Virus record (IMG/VR): IMGVR_UViG_3300034111_000335
Coordinates: 54,887-118,886 of that record
Reading direction: 5' to 3' (one strand)
Length of the DNA: 64,000 nucleotides
From: a virus
Shown here: in pieces, positions 29,100-38,300 of the stretch
Position numbering within the stretch: the first letter of the stretch is position 1
Layout: each line of letters starts with the position of its first letter
Program-made: the position numbers and the translations under genes
The notes under the pieces: generated by a model
Databases searched by the model: none
The model's input: the letters and a program-made list of their open reading frames with translations, nothing else
What the model was told of the DNA's origin: nothing

Positions 29100-32000
29100 A
29101 TGTCTAAAGGCTGTGTTATAAAATATACTAATCCCGTAACAGGGATGAATCAAACTTCTGTACTTGCTTATACTCTATCACAAGTAGGATATAGTAACGA
29201 GCAAGCTATAGACTTAGTTAAGCAAGGAAGTCTATATTCTAAAAAAGATGGATACAATACCTGGCCTAAACCTCTTAACAAGGATAAGAGTAGGTTTGGA
29301 AATTTTGTAGAAATAGACTCAGACAACTTACTTAGAAACGTAGGTATTGATTCGTTAACCTCCGATCAAGTTAAGTATCTTAGAGCAGCTCAGGATTTAT
29401 TTGAAGATGTTCAAGTAAGAATAGATAATCCTATTAATCTTACTACTCTAGTAGAGATGGCAAACTACATTAAAAACAATGGACTTGCCTCTGTAAGTAT
29501 AGAGATTGTTAATCCAGAAGCACCAGTATTAGAAAGGATGTACAAAGTATATCCTATACCTTTTACTGAACTAAACATGGTATATCTTTCTAGTTTTATT
29601 GAAGGAGAAGTATTTAATAAACGTCTAGTAAATGGAGAAGAGTCACGTATAGAGTTCTTAAAGAAGTACGTAGACTTTCAAAATCCTGATGTCTATGATA
29701 CTTTAGTTAAGATTCTAAACGACCCAGAGACTCCTGACTACGAGAAGTTTGTGATTAAAAAACTTTTACCTATTATAGACTTGATCCCTACAATCGGTTT
29801 AGACTTTTTTACAGGTAAAGACTTACAAAACAGAGATGTAATTCCTATGGGAGAGTATGTTCCTGAACTACATAAAATTAAACTAAATGTATTTGGATTA
29901 AAGAATAGAGGACTAGATTATTCTAGACGTGTTATTCTCCACGAGATTCTACACTCTGTTCTATCATCTACGTTACAAAATCCTACAAGCGAGATAGACA
30001 AAGAACTTGTAAATAGTCTTAAGCCTATCCTTGCCTACTATCAACAGAAATATTCTACAAAAAAAAGAACAGACACTTACTATGGTTTTAAAGACATACA
30101 CGAGTTTGTATCAGAGTTTTTTACTAATCCTGATTTCCGCAACACTCTAGAGTCGGAAGAACCAAACTGGTTTATTAAAATTATAGATGCTATCTTTAAG
30201 TTCTTTGGTAAGAAGTTAAATCTAAATCAAAATCCTAATAGCCTAGAGAATATAGATCTATTGATGGAAAACTTCTTCAATGAGATACTCCTTGCTCAAG
30301 ATATTAATACTAGTATTATATATACTAAGTTTGATTCTATACCCTATACTATGAGTGTGCCTCAAATGCTTGAGATGGATACGTTTGTAGAGGAGAATTC
30401 AGACTTCCTTACTCGTTTAGATGAACTATTACAGGACGAAAATCTAATCAACTGGAGTAAGGTAAGAGATCAAGCAGAGATTCTAGGAGTAAACGTAGGC
30501 AGTGTATTAAGAACTAAGGACATGTTCGTAGAGATTTCTGCAGCTGAGGCTAAAGAGTCTTTTAAATCTTTAGTAAGTTTCTTCCATGATAGCTCTAAGT
30601 ACTTAGCAAGTGTTCGTACTTCTCTTAACAAGATGTCTTCTGATCCTACAATAACCAAAGATCAACTGTTTAGACAAGCTTACCATGCTAAAGAGTTAGG
30701 AGAGCAGTATACAAACCTAGCACAAAATTATCGTAGAGTTATGGGAGACCTAGGAGCAAACACTATTTTGGGTCAACAGTTGTTAAACTTAGAAGCTACT
30801 GCAGATTCTTTGTCTAAGGCTTATTTTAACAACGCTGTAGAGGCTTTAGCTATTAAGTTGGCAGATGAGTTCGCACCACAGACAAAAGACGCTCAGAAGC
30901 GAATCCAAGACAATATAGATAGGTTTAAAGTTTCATTAGCAAGTGCACAAAAACTAGGAAACACTAGACTTATAAAACTTACCGAAGATCGTATTAGGAA
31001 TGAAGAAGCAAGAATGTCTACCCTAGCTACTAAGACTAACTTACTAAAAGCACTTAGAGGTCAGATAAAAGACGTAGGAAACTTCTCTCTTTTCTTAGAG
31101 TCAGCAGGATTATCAGGAAACATTCTTACAGGTACTGTAGGAGGTATGATTGCTAATCAGTTTGATACAGCTAACGTAAAGGCTCAAGCAATGGAAGTTA
31201 AATTAAAGAAGATTGCAGATGAGTTACAAAACCACCTAAAGAGTAAAGGGATGGGAGTAAATACTGCATTCGACTTTGAAAATGTATTTGGACGTTTCAT
31301 TAAGAAAGTAGAGATTGTAGAAAACAAGAATGGAAAAATCTCTAAGAGAGAAACACTAGTTCTGTTGAGTGAGATGGATGAAGTTCGTTACAACAATCTT
31401 ATAACTAAACTTAAAGCAGAGTTAAGAGAATTAAAACAAACTAAGGTACAAGACTCTACAGTAAAAGATTTAATCAGAGCTAAAGAAGAAGAGATTCGTA
31501 GAACAAGATCTGAGTTTGAAGTACAGCCTTTTGAAGATATCTACTATCAAATTCAGAACATGCTTAGTGCAGAAGCTAAAGAAGCTAGAGACTTAATCTT
31601 TGAAGAGATGAATAAGATCCAAGTAGGAAGTCTTACAGAAGAAAACTCAGAAGAACAGTTAGATAAATTAGATGACTTAAAAGAAGAACTAGACTTACTA
31701 GAATCTGATTACGATAAAAACAAAAACTTAAAAGATGAAGCAGGACTTAGAATTGCTGCTAACATTAGAGAATGGAAGAAGAGTAGAGCTGCTGCAGAAC
31801 TTTATACTTACACTATCAGTAAAGAAAACCAAGCACTTTTTGACTCTCAACTAAATTCTAAAAAAACAGCTTACGATAAAGCAGCTGCTGACTATCAACA
31901 AGCAGTAGACGACAATGCTGATGCTGATACCTTAGACTACAAGAAACAAACAGTAGATTACTATAAGAAACAGTTTGAGTTGTGGAAAGCAAACAACTGC

Positions 32001-34886
32001 GTAAGAAAAATTGATCCTGAGTTCTATAAACAAAGAAAAAAAATAGTAGATGCAGTTGCTGCTATTCAGTCTAGGTATCCTGTTCCTTCAGGTGTTCGTA
32101 AAATGGATGAAGTATGGAATGATATATTCGGGGTATTGAAGGGATATAAGAACACAGATAACTTCTACGAAGGTTCTAAGATCGCTTCTCCTAATCCAGA
32201 TGGAACTCCTTCTAATCTCTCTACTCTTGTTAGAGCATTAGAAGAAGAAATAGAAGCAATTAAAACTGCTTACAAGACTGATGTAGATATGTCTAAAGAA
32301 GATTCTGACAATCTCAAGGATCTGTTTTCTTCTTTTGGAGACATCCAAGAAAAGGTCTACACTCCTGATTATGTAAGGGAATACACTAGTAAGTTAAATC
32401 TAATTAAAACTTCTTTAATTGCTCAAAACAATGTAAAGTACCAAGACCAAACTGATGACTCTCTATTAGAGTTAGATGCAACTAAAGAACTTAGAAAGAC
32501 TGATTGGTACAAACAAAACCACAAAAAAGTAAACGTATGGGATGAGAACAATCAGATATGGACTTTATCTGATGAACCTTTATATTTCTGGATGTCTACC
32601 GAACCTACAGATAAAACTTTGATTAGCGATACTTCTCCTTCTTTTAGATGGAATACTATTGCAGTGAACCCTAGATACATTAAACCAGAAGTAAAGAATG
32701 TAAAATACAGTAAGCGTGTTCCTTTACGTACAGACAGAACTGAATATAGAAACAAAGAGTACGATAAATTAGATGCTAAGGAAAAAGAAATTCTTCAGAA
32801 GATTACAGATCTTTATTTAGATCTTCAGAAAGGAACACCTATGAATCTTAAGAAAGGATTAGAGTTGCCTAGTGTTATGATGGACCCTGTAGAAAGGTCT
32901 CTGAAAGATACTAATATGGGTACACTTAAATCCAAAATAGGATCTACTTTTCAAGGTATTTGGGATAGAGCTACTTTTGAAGATGACGAAGAAACAGCAA
33001 GGACTGAAGAAGGGGGATCTGTTATACAAAAGGTAAGTAAGAAACTTTATTTAAAATATAATAGACCTATTCCTGCAGATAAAATGAGTCTAAACATTCT
33101 TAACAGTATTGGAATGTATGGTGCAGACTTAATCAGATTCAAAGAAGCTTATGAAGTAATGCCTTACATCTATGGTATGCAAGACGTATTAAAAGAGTCT
33201 TTGCCTGGTACTAAGATTGAGAAGATGATTAATAACTTGTTTGAACGTAAGTTACAAGGTAAGAATCGTAAGTTCTTAGTAAACAACAAAGCGGGTAGAA
33301 TGGTAGAGAAAGTACTTGATATGTCTTTATCTGTCAACTCTCCTATTGTACTTGCTTACCGTCTTCCTTCTAGTGTAAAAAACTTTATGGCAGGATCTGC
33401 TAACATCTTTATACAAGCTGGTATATATGGTTTAAGTCGTAAGGAAATTTTTAAGGCTATGGGTAGAAATGCTGTACATATAGCAGACTTGTTTCAGTCA
33501 GAAGTAGAAGATGGTAGAGATTCTGAATACATTGCTCGTATGAGATACTTTAATGTTATGCCAGAAGATCAACTAAGTGAAACAGGACGTAAGTTATTTA
33601 TTTCTAAGTTAGGCAAGTATCGTAAGTACAATCCATTTAACTTTCTAGGATTCTTTAGAACCTTTGGTGAATTTGAAATGAGAAGTGCAGTTGCAGAGGC
33701 TATGTCTCAGCAGTTTTTAGTTCCTTTGATAGATAAACCTGAAGGAGTTCCTTTGTTTGAAGCATACGACTTTAAAGACGGAATTCTTGTTCCTAAGGAT
33801 ACGATTGTAGACTTAGAAGGATTTTCAAAAATAGAACAATACTACAGAGGTAAACTTAACCACGTTAACGCTGCTATCCAAGGTGCTTATGGATCTATGG
33901 ACAAAGGAGAGTATAGTAGATACACTCTTGGTAGAATTATAGGAAACATGAAAGGATGGGTTGCTTATCAAGGTATGAGGAGATTTAAAGTAGGCAGAAC
34001 TATTAATCCTAGATCAGGAGAAGAGTTTCAAGGTTTCTACGTGACAGTAATTCAAGCGCTTAAATTACTTTATCAAACAAACTTCTCATTACCGGCAACT
34101 AGAAATCTTATGACTCCTGCAGAACGCAGAGAAACAGAAGGTGCAGCTATAGATATGCTTGCATTAGCTTTAATTATGGGAGTATCTGCCTTGCTTAATA
34201 GTTTAAGATATGATGATGAGGATGATGAAGATATGTATGTAGTGTATTTCTTGCTTTATAACTTGTTATTGATTGAAGACGAGTTAAACAGTTTGAACCC
34301 TGTATTTAGTCCTTTGTCTATTTACCATTCTAGGTTTGAAAACAACGTAGACGGACAAAACTTTGCTCAGTATTACTTGAATAGAAACGTATTACTTCCG
34401 TTTGCAGGTGCTACAGATGCTGTAAAACTAACTGTAGAAATGCTTAATCCTTTTGACGATGCAAGTCCCTTTGATGAGTATGTTCCTAGGAGTAGAAGTG
34501 GTAAGATCTCTAACCCTAAAAGATACCCACCAGATCCTACTCTTAAAGGAGATATAGAAATATCTGCTCGTATCCAAAAACTATTTGGATTAAACGCTTC
34601 TATAAACTACTTCTTAAACCCTGAGTATCTGTTTAGAAAGTACGAAAAGTATAACCCTAAGTGGTATGTAAGTAGTTTAGAAGCAGACTTAAGAGGAGAG
34701 AAACGTTCTGTAAACTCCATAGATAAACAAATAAAATCTATTGAAAGACAAATAGACTACGTAGACGATGTAGATACTAAGGAAAGTCTATTGAATAAAA
34801 TAGAATCCTTACAGATGGAAAGATCAGAGTCTAGAGATAGGACATCTTCTTTAACAGAAATATACTCAGAGACTGGGAGGAAATAA
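29100..34886 (+). CDS. Giant virion cargo protein with zincin-like HExxH motif (1,928 aa)
   Basis: Residues 276-290 'SRRVILHEILHSVLS' contain H281-E-I-L-H285, a zinc-protease-type HExxH. A further 'DIHEFVSEFF' about 60 residues on is the usual site of a third acidic ligand in zincins of polyvalent proteins. Long charged coiled coils follow (about residues 560-1000). The C-terminal region (about 1300-1650) is rich in aromatic and basic residues, with two hydrophobic stretches near 1690-1730. It is the last giant gene of the cargo block, where crAss-like phages encode polymerase-associated proteins. A virion-borne protease role, for example in maturation or entry, is inference. Confidence 0.65.
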   Translation: MSKGCVIKYTNPVTGMNQTSVLAYTLSQVGYSNEQAIDLVKQGSLYSKKDGYNTWPKPLNKDKSRFGNFVEIDSDNLLRNVGIDSLTSDQVKYLRAAQDLFEDVQVRIDNPINLTTLVEMANYIKNNGLASVSIEIVNPEAPVLERMYKVYPIPFTELNMVYLSSFIEGEVFNKRLVNGEESRIEFLKKYVDFQNPDVYDTLVKILNDPETPDYEKFVIKKLLPIIDLIPTIGLDFFTGKDLQNRDVIPMGEYVPELHKIKLNVFGLKNRGLDYSRRVILHEILHSVLSSTLQNPTSEIDKELVNSLKPILAYYQQKYSTKKRTDTYYGFKDIHEFVSEFFTNPDFRNTLESEEPNWFIKIIDAIFKFFGKKLNLNQNPNSLENIDLLMENFFNEILLAQDINTSIIYTKFDSIPYTMSVPQMLEMDTFVEENSDFLTRLDELLQDENLINWSKVRDQAEILGVNVGSVLRTKDMFVEISAAEAKESFKSLVSFFHDSSKYLASVRTSLNKMSSDPTITKDQLFRQAYHAKELGEQYTNLAQNYRRVMGDLGANTILGQQLLNLEATADSLSKAYFNNAVEALAIKLADEFAPQTKDAQKRIQDNIDRFKVSLASAQKLGNTRLIKLTEDRIRNEEARMSTLATKTNLLKALRGQIKDVGNFSLFLESAGLSGNILTGTVGGMIANQFDTANVKAQAMEVKLKKIADELQNHLKSKGMGVNTAFDFENVFGRFIKKVEIVENKNGKISKRETLVLLSEMDEVRYNNLITKLKAELRELKQTKVQDSTVKDLIRAKEEEIRRTRSEFEVQPFEDIYYQIQNMLSAEAKEARDLIFEEMNKIQVGSLTEENSEEQLDKLDDLKEELDLLESDYDKNKNLKDEAGLRIAANIREWKKSRAAAELYTYTISKENQALFDSQLNSKKTAYDKAAADYQQAVDDNADADTLDYKKQTVDYYKKQFELWKANNCVRKIDPEFYKQRKKIVDAVAAIQSRYPVPSGVRKMDEVWNDIFGVLKGYKNTDNFYEGSKIASPNPDGTPSNLSTLVRALEEEIEAIKTAYKTDVDMSKEDSDNLKDLFSSFGDIQEKVYTPDYVREYTSKLNLIKTSLIAQNNVKYQDQTDDSLLELDATKELRKTDWYKQNHKKVNVWDENNQIWTLSDEPLYFWMSTEPTDKTLISDTSPSFRWNTIAVNPRYIKPEVKNVKYSKRVPLRTDRTEYRNKEYDKLDAKEKEILQKITDLYLDLQKGTPMNLKKGLELPSVMMDPVERSLKDTNMGTLKSKIGSTFQGIWDRATFEDDEETARTEEGGSVIQKVSKKLYLKYNRPIPADKMSLNILNSIGMYGADLIRFKEAYEVMPYIYGMQDVLKESLPGTKIEKMINNLFERKLQGKNRKFLVNNKAGRMVEKVLDMSLSVNSPIVLAYRLPSSVKNFMAGSANIFIQAGIYGLSRKEIFKAMGRNAVHIADLFQSEVEDGRDSEYIARMRYFNVMPEDQLSETGRKLFISKLGKYRKYNPFNFLGFFRTFGEFEMRSAVAEAMSQQFLVPLIDKPEGVPLFEAYDFKDGILVPKDTIVDLEGFSKIEQYYRGKLNHVNAAIQGAYGSMDKGEYSRYTLGRIIGNMKGWVAYQGMRRFKVGRTINPRSGEEFQGFYVTVIQALKLLYQTNFSLPATRNLMTPAERRETEGAAIDMLALALIMGVSALLNSLRYDDEDDEDMYVVYFLLYNLLLIEDELNSLNPVFSPLSIYHSRFENNVDGQNFAQYYLNRNVLLPFAGATDAVKLTVEMLNPFDDASPFDEYVPRSRSGKISNPKRYPPDPTLKGDIEISARIQKLFGLNASINYFLNPEYLFRKYEKYNPKWYVSSLEADLRGEKRSVNSIDKQIKSIERQIDYVDDVDTKESLLNKIESLQMERSESRDRTSSLTEIYSETGRK

Positions 34887-34897
34887 TCCTCCTAGTT
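34876..34897 (+). terminator. Probable terminator ending the cargo operon
   Basis: GGAGGA (34876-34881) pairs with TCCTCC (34887-34892) around a 5-base loop. The TAA stop of the 1,928-residue gene lies in that loop. The T-tract is short and interrupted, so termination may be partial. Confidence 0.5.
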
Positions 34898-34899
34898 TC

Positions 34900-34929
34900 T
34901 TGACTTTATTTTTAATTAAAGTATTTTTG
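34900..34929 (+). promoter_or_regulatory. Promoter of the lysis-end operon
   Basis: TTGAC at 34900 and TATTTTTG at 34922-34929 fit -33/-7 Bacteroidota elements with 22 bp between the element starts, the same as at 9193-9222. A ~45-base leader follows with a possible small hairpin (GGACTAAGGTCGG region) before the ATG at 34976. Confidence 0.65.
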
Positions 34930-34975
34930 TTATACGGACTAAGGTCGGACTTAACAGTCGTAAAGATAAATATTT

Positions 34976-35314
34976 ATGGAAACACATGACATTCTCAGAG
35001 AGCAATCAAAGAAACTTCGTCACATCGAAGGTCAACTTTGTTGCATCAACGCTAGCGTAACTGCGGAAGCAGGTATGAACGGCAGTAAAGTAATCTCAGG
35101 CACATCACCAGTTACAGGTACTTTTCAGTACTTTGTTGTTAACGCATCAGCTGTAGTTAGTGCTATCTTAGATCAGAACGCAGCTAGTCTTATGACAAGC
35201 TTAGGTCTTTCAGGAGTTACTTTGGCACCAGGAATGAAGATTAGCGTAGCTAAAGGAACAACTATCTCTTCTATAACACTTGCTTCAGGATCTATTATTG
35301 CTTACAACGCTTAA
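34976..35314 (+). CDS. Small beta-rich protein, possible virion decoration protein
   Basis: 112 residues. A short N-terminal helix (residues 1-25) is followed by a Ser/Thr/Gly/Val-rich beta domain with a 'GVTLAPGMKISVAKGTTISSITLASGSIIAYN' end. Its size, composition and dedicated promoter suggest an abundant structural protein such as a decoration or head-fibre protein, but I do not recognise the family. The next gene's ATG lies 3 bp after the stop. Confidence 0.5.
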   Translation: METHDILREQSKKLRHIEGQLCCINASVTAEAGMNGSKVISGTSPVTGTFQYFVVNASAVVSAILDQNAASLMTSLGLSGVTLAPGMKISVAKGTTISSITLASGSIIAYNA

Positions 35315-35317
35315 TTG

Positions 35318-35743
35318 ATGAAGACCCTTTTAGTAACTATCACCACAGTATGTGCCTTTTTGGGCACATATTTTTTAAATCTAACTGCAGATAACGCAGA
35401 ACAATACTTAGCGATTGTTGCTGTTGTATTTGTAGATGGATTTTTTGGTGTATGGGCAGGTACTAAGAAGATTGGTTTTCAAACAAGAAAAGCAGTTAAA
35501 GTACTTCAGACTTTGTTTGCTTGGGTAATGATTCTTTCTGCTATCTTAATGGTAGAGAAAGGATTTGATGGTACGTTCTGGCTTTCAGAAACTTTCTGTG
35601 CTCCTTTTATTGTCTTCCAACTTATTAGTGCTCTTAAGAATGCTAACACAGTAGGAGTAATAAACAACAGTGTACTATCTCAGATCTTAGCAAAGATAGA
35701 CCAGCATAAATTTAACCACGATAATGAAAAACCTCTCGATTAA
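35318..35743 (+). CDS. Holin (phage holin family 4-like)
   Basis: 141 residues from the ATG at 35318; an in-frame TTG three bases earlier is a less likely start. Hydrophobic segments at about 3-21, 29-47 and 67-86, the 'FVDGFFGVWAGTKK.GFQTRKA.K' loop and a basic/acidic C-terminus match the small phage holins of family 4. It should form inner-membrane holes that time lysis. It overlaps the next gene by 20 bp, which carries a spanin-like protein, giving a lysis cassette. No endolysin gene is recognisable beside it. Confidence 0.8.
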   Translation: MKTLLVTITTVCAFLGTYFLNLTADNAEQYLAIVAVVFVDGFFGVWAGTKKIGFQTRKAVKVLQTLFAWVMILSAILMVEKGFDGTFWLSETFCAPFIVFQLISALKNANTVGVINNSVLSQILAKIDQHKFNHDNEKPLD

Positions 35744-36041
35744 ACTTAATATTATCTTTTTCTTCATCATTGCTTACTTACTTTTTAAGTATGAGTATGT
35801 ACAGGAACAAGATACTAATCAAGTAATATCTTTTATTGATTCTATAGATAAACAAAACGATACTTACTTTGAAAAGATTGACTCTCTAGAACATATAAAG
35901 CACGAAGAGTATTTCCGTTACGAACAAATCACCCTAAAGTATGACACAATTCAGATTGCTATTGACACTATGCCTGATATTGACGGCACAAAATTCTTAC
36001 TCACAATCAGTAGACAGCTTACCCTTAAAGGAGTTGAATAA
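35724..36041 (+). CDS. Rz-like inner-membrane spanin candidate
   Basis: 105 residues with one N-terminal membrane segment (about residues 7-23, 'LNIIFFFIIAYLLFKY') followed by a charged helical region. This is the topology of an i-spanin. It overlaps the holin at its start and overlaps the next, out-of-frame gene by 101 bp, as Rz/Rz1 pairs often do. Sequence alone cannot prove spanin function. Confidence 0.55.
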   Translation: MKNLSIKLNIIFFFIIAYLLFKYEYVQEQDTNQVISFIDSIDKQNDTYFEKIDSLEHIKHEEYFRYEQITLKYDTIQIAIDTMPDIDGTKFLLTISRQLTLKGVE

Positions 36042-36300
36042 TGAGTTCCTAAAAGGAATTCAAGCACGTGAGAGAGTAGTAAGTCTTAAGAAGATTATCA
36101 AGACAGATAGCGTTCAGTTATCCTTGTATAAAGATTCTATTATCCCTAACTATAAGAAGGCTTTAGATACCGCTAAAGTAGAGATAGTTCGCTTAGATAC
36201 TAAAGTTAGGTCTCAAGCAGAAACAATTAAAACTTTAAAGAACGTTTTGAAAGGCGGGTTATTTGCTATAGCTTTGTTAACCATAGGGTTAATACTTTAA
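35941..36300 (+). CDS. Secreted protein with C-terminal membrane anchor, spanin partner candidate
   Basis: 119 residues. A clear signal peptide (residues 1-22, 'MTQFRLLLTLCLILTAQNSY') is followed by a long charged coiled coil and a C-terminal hydrophobic segment (about 104-119, 'GGLFAIALLTIGLIL'). No lipobox cysteine is convincing. Signal at one end and membrane anchor at the other resembles a unimolecular spanin. The 5' third lies within the previous gene in another frame. It could act with or replace that protein in outer-membrane disruption. Confidence 0.55.
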   Translation: MTQFRLLLTLCLILTAQNSYSQSVDSLPLKELNNEFLKGIQARERVVSLKKIIKTDSVQLSLYKDSIIPNYKKALDTAKVEIVRLDTKVRSQAETIKTLKNVLKGGLFAIALLTIGLIL

Positions 36301-36311
36301 CCTACCAGCCT

Positions 36312-37631
36312 ATGATGCCAATCTCAAAACAGATTATCCAACACTACATGGATAATCCAAATACGGATGAGTCAGCTTTAGAAGTTGCTATTCGTTTCAA
36401 CTACCAACCAGAAGTATATAATGAACTAAGAGCTAAGCGAGTTCGTGACTTAAAAAGAACTGCTATGTATAAGTTGGGTGCAGATAAACCTTTAACGCCT
36501 AACGATCAACCTACACAAATTACAGGAACTTATGATGAGAATCTAGATAAAGGTACACTTGAGGTATCTAAACTAGTTTCTACTCAGCCTAGATCTTCTG
36601 AAGAAATCATTGAAATTCACAAGATAGACAGAACTAAGTGGAGATTAGTACAGTATTGGAGTAAAGAAAAACAATCAGGTTGGCTAGTGTCAGCCTTATT
36701 TGCTTCTATAAAGCCTGAGGACACTTTTCCTCAAGACATAGAGAACGTTCTCAGAGAGGTTTTCCTAGAATCTAATATAACTCCGTACCCAACACCTAGA
36801 AAGTCTCCTATAGCGTCTAAGAAAGGCTTATTCGTCTACATGAGTGACAAACACGTAGGTGCTCTTACTCATCCTAACTCTATTTTCAACAATCAGTACA
36901 ACGAAGATGTCTTCGAAGTACGTATGATGAGAGTATTAGAAGAGATAGAGAAGCAAGTAAAGACCTATGGAAGGTTAGAAGATCTTTTTATTTGTGATTT
37001 AGGAGATTCATTAGATGGTTGGAGTGGTCAAACTACTAGAGGAGGACATGCACTTCCCCAGAACATGAACAATAAGGAGTCTTTTATGACGTATCTTTAT
37101 GCTCATAAGCGATTCTTTGACCTGTTAGTAGAAAAAAACTTAGCTAATAACATTCATGCTATTATGCAGACAGAAGATAACCACTCAGGTTCTTTTGGCT
37201 ACATAACTAACCAAGCACTAACTCTTTATTTAAATACGGCTTATCCTTTTATCAAAGTAACGATAATGGAGAAGTTCTTAGAACATTTTGACTATGGAAA
37301 ACATACATTTATTTTTACTCATGGAAAAGACTCTGAGGATCTTAAGCATGGTCTTCCCCTTTTCTTAACTGAGAAAGCAGAAAATTTCCTTAACAAGTAT
37401 ATAGATCACCACAATTTAGGAGAGAATAAAAACATCTCAATAGTAAAAGGTGACCTACATACAGAGAGCATGCAGCAAGTTTACAAGTTTAGATATAGGA
37501 ATGTATTGTCTATGTACGGCTCTTCTAAGTGGATAATGAATAACTTTGGTCCTGGTTATCCAGGAGTTTCGTTTGATTTAGTAGAAAAAGATACGGATTT
37601 AATATATTCGTTTTATATTCGCTTTAAATAA
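36312..37631 (+). CDS. Calcineurin-like metallophosphoesterase
   Basis: 439 residues. The dimetal phosphoesterase motifs occur in order: S-D179-K-H181, G-D232-S-L-D235, D-N290-H291-S-G (the GNH(D/E) block), T-H337-G-K-D and G380-D-L-H383 (the GHxH block). An N-terminal ~165-residue extension begins with an HTH-like helical region and may bind nucleic acid. It could hydrolyse a phosphodiester or nucleotide; the substrate is unknown. It follows the lysis genes, 11 bp after the spanin-like gene. GHxH reads GDLH here, so one metal ligand differs. Confidence 0.82.
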   Translation: MMPISKQIIQHYMDNPNTDESALEVAIRFNYQPEVYNELRAKRVRDLKRTAMYKLGADKPLTPNDQPTQITGTYDENLDKGTLEVSKLVSTQPRSSEEIIEIHKIDRTKWRLVQYWSKEKQSGWLVSALFASIKPEDTFPQDIENVLREVFLESNITPYPTPRKSPIASKKGLFVYMSDKHVGALTHPNSIFNNQYNEDVFEVRMMRVLEEIEKQVKTYGRLEDLFICDLGDSLDGWSGQTTRGGHALPQNMNNKESFMTYLYAHKRFFDLLVEKNLANNIHAIMQTEDNHSGSFGYITNQALTLYLNTAYPFIKVTIMEKFLEHFDYGKHTFIFTHGKDSEDLKHGLPLFLTEKAENFLNKYIDHHNLGENKNISIVKGDLHTESMQQVYKFRYRNVLSMYGSSKWIMNNFGPGYPGVSFDLVEKDTDLIYSFYIRFK

Positions 37632-37638
37632 AATTAAG

Positions 37639-37869
37639 ATGATTAAGATAGCAGATATAGATAAACTTATAAACCAGTTCTATTTAGACTCAGAGAAGGA
37701 TGGGTTAGCAGTAAGACCTAATGTGGTACTGCTTACAGAGGATCAGTTTGAGGATCTATTAAAAGAAATGGGAGTAGAGGAAGAAGACGATGTTGTGATA
37801 GAAAGTATACTAGGATTAGATGTCGTCATAGCAAACGGGATAGAACATCCAAGAGTAATAAGATTATAA
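37639..37869 (+). CDS. Small acidic protein, unknown
   Basis: 76 residues, acidic ('EEEDDVVIES' in the middle), with an alpha/beta pattern. It is the last gene of the rightward arm, starting 7 bp after the phosphoesterase stop and ending just before the bidirectional terminator. The 'NVVLLTEDQFEDLLKEMG' segment resembles generic phage minor proteins. No function can be assigned. Confidence 0.6.
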   Translation: MIKIADIDKLINQFYLDSEKDGLAVRPNVVLLTEDQFEDLLKEMGVEEEDDVVIESILGLDVVIANGIEHPRVIRL

Positions 37870-37903
37870 AAAAAGGGGCCCTATTAAGAGCCCCTTTTCT
37901 TTT
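37868..37903. terminator. Bidirectional terminator between the two genome arms
   Basis: AAAAGGGGC (37871-37879) pairs with GCCCCTTTT (37890-37898), flanked by A and T runs on both sides. It can therefore stop the rightward late transcripts and the leftward replication transcripts that converge here. Confidence 0.9.
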
Positions 37904-37955
37904 GGTTGGTAAACTAAATAACTAAAAACTAAAACTAAATAAACTAAAACTATGA

Positions 37956-38300
37956 TTACATCGCTTGTGGTCCTCCTGTAGCAGCTAAGAAAGCAAGAAC
38001 TTCTTCTTTTACTTTCAGCTCTACTACGATTGGCTCACTTGTGATTTCAAATTTAGTGATTTTTACTGGAACTTTTTGCTTAGTTGCAGGATCAATTTTG
38101 TATTGATAGTCTACAGGGTTAAGTTTATCAGCGTTACCTTCTAAGACAACGGCTAAACCATTCTCTGTAGGGTAAGTCATAAGAACCTTGTGGATGTTAA
38201 AAGAGAAACCTTTCTTGATGATCAATTCCATCTCTTCACCGTTCTCTACTTTTTCTTTTTCTGTGTAATAGAATAACATATTTGTCTTTTTAATTACCAA
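37956..38300 (-). CDS. Small protein, unknown
   Basis: 114 residues, beta-rich and Lys/Glu-rich, with no membrane segment or known motif. It overlaps the GroES-like gene by 7 bp and is the last gene of the leftward arm. Tight coupling suggests a function linked to that gene, but nothing in the sequence shows it. Confidence 0.6.
   Translation of the reverse strand: MVIKKTNMLFYYTEKEKVENGEEMELIIKKGFSFNIHKVLMTYPTENGLAVVLEGNADKLNPVDYQYKIDPATKQKVPVKITKFEITSEPIVVELKVKEEVLAFLAATGGPQAM

Noticed and set aside
1-37869. All nineteen rightward genes end in TAA or TGA, never TAG, which might hint at TAG recoding in late genes
   Set aside because: The reading frames are intact under the standard code and the leftward arm uses TAG as a real stop (42101, 60114). 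The bias is explained by preference for TAA in AT-rich DNA.
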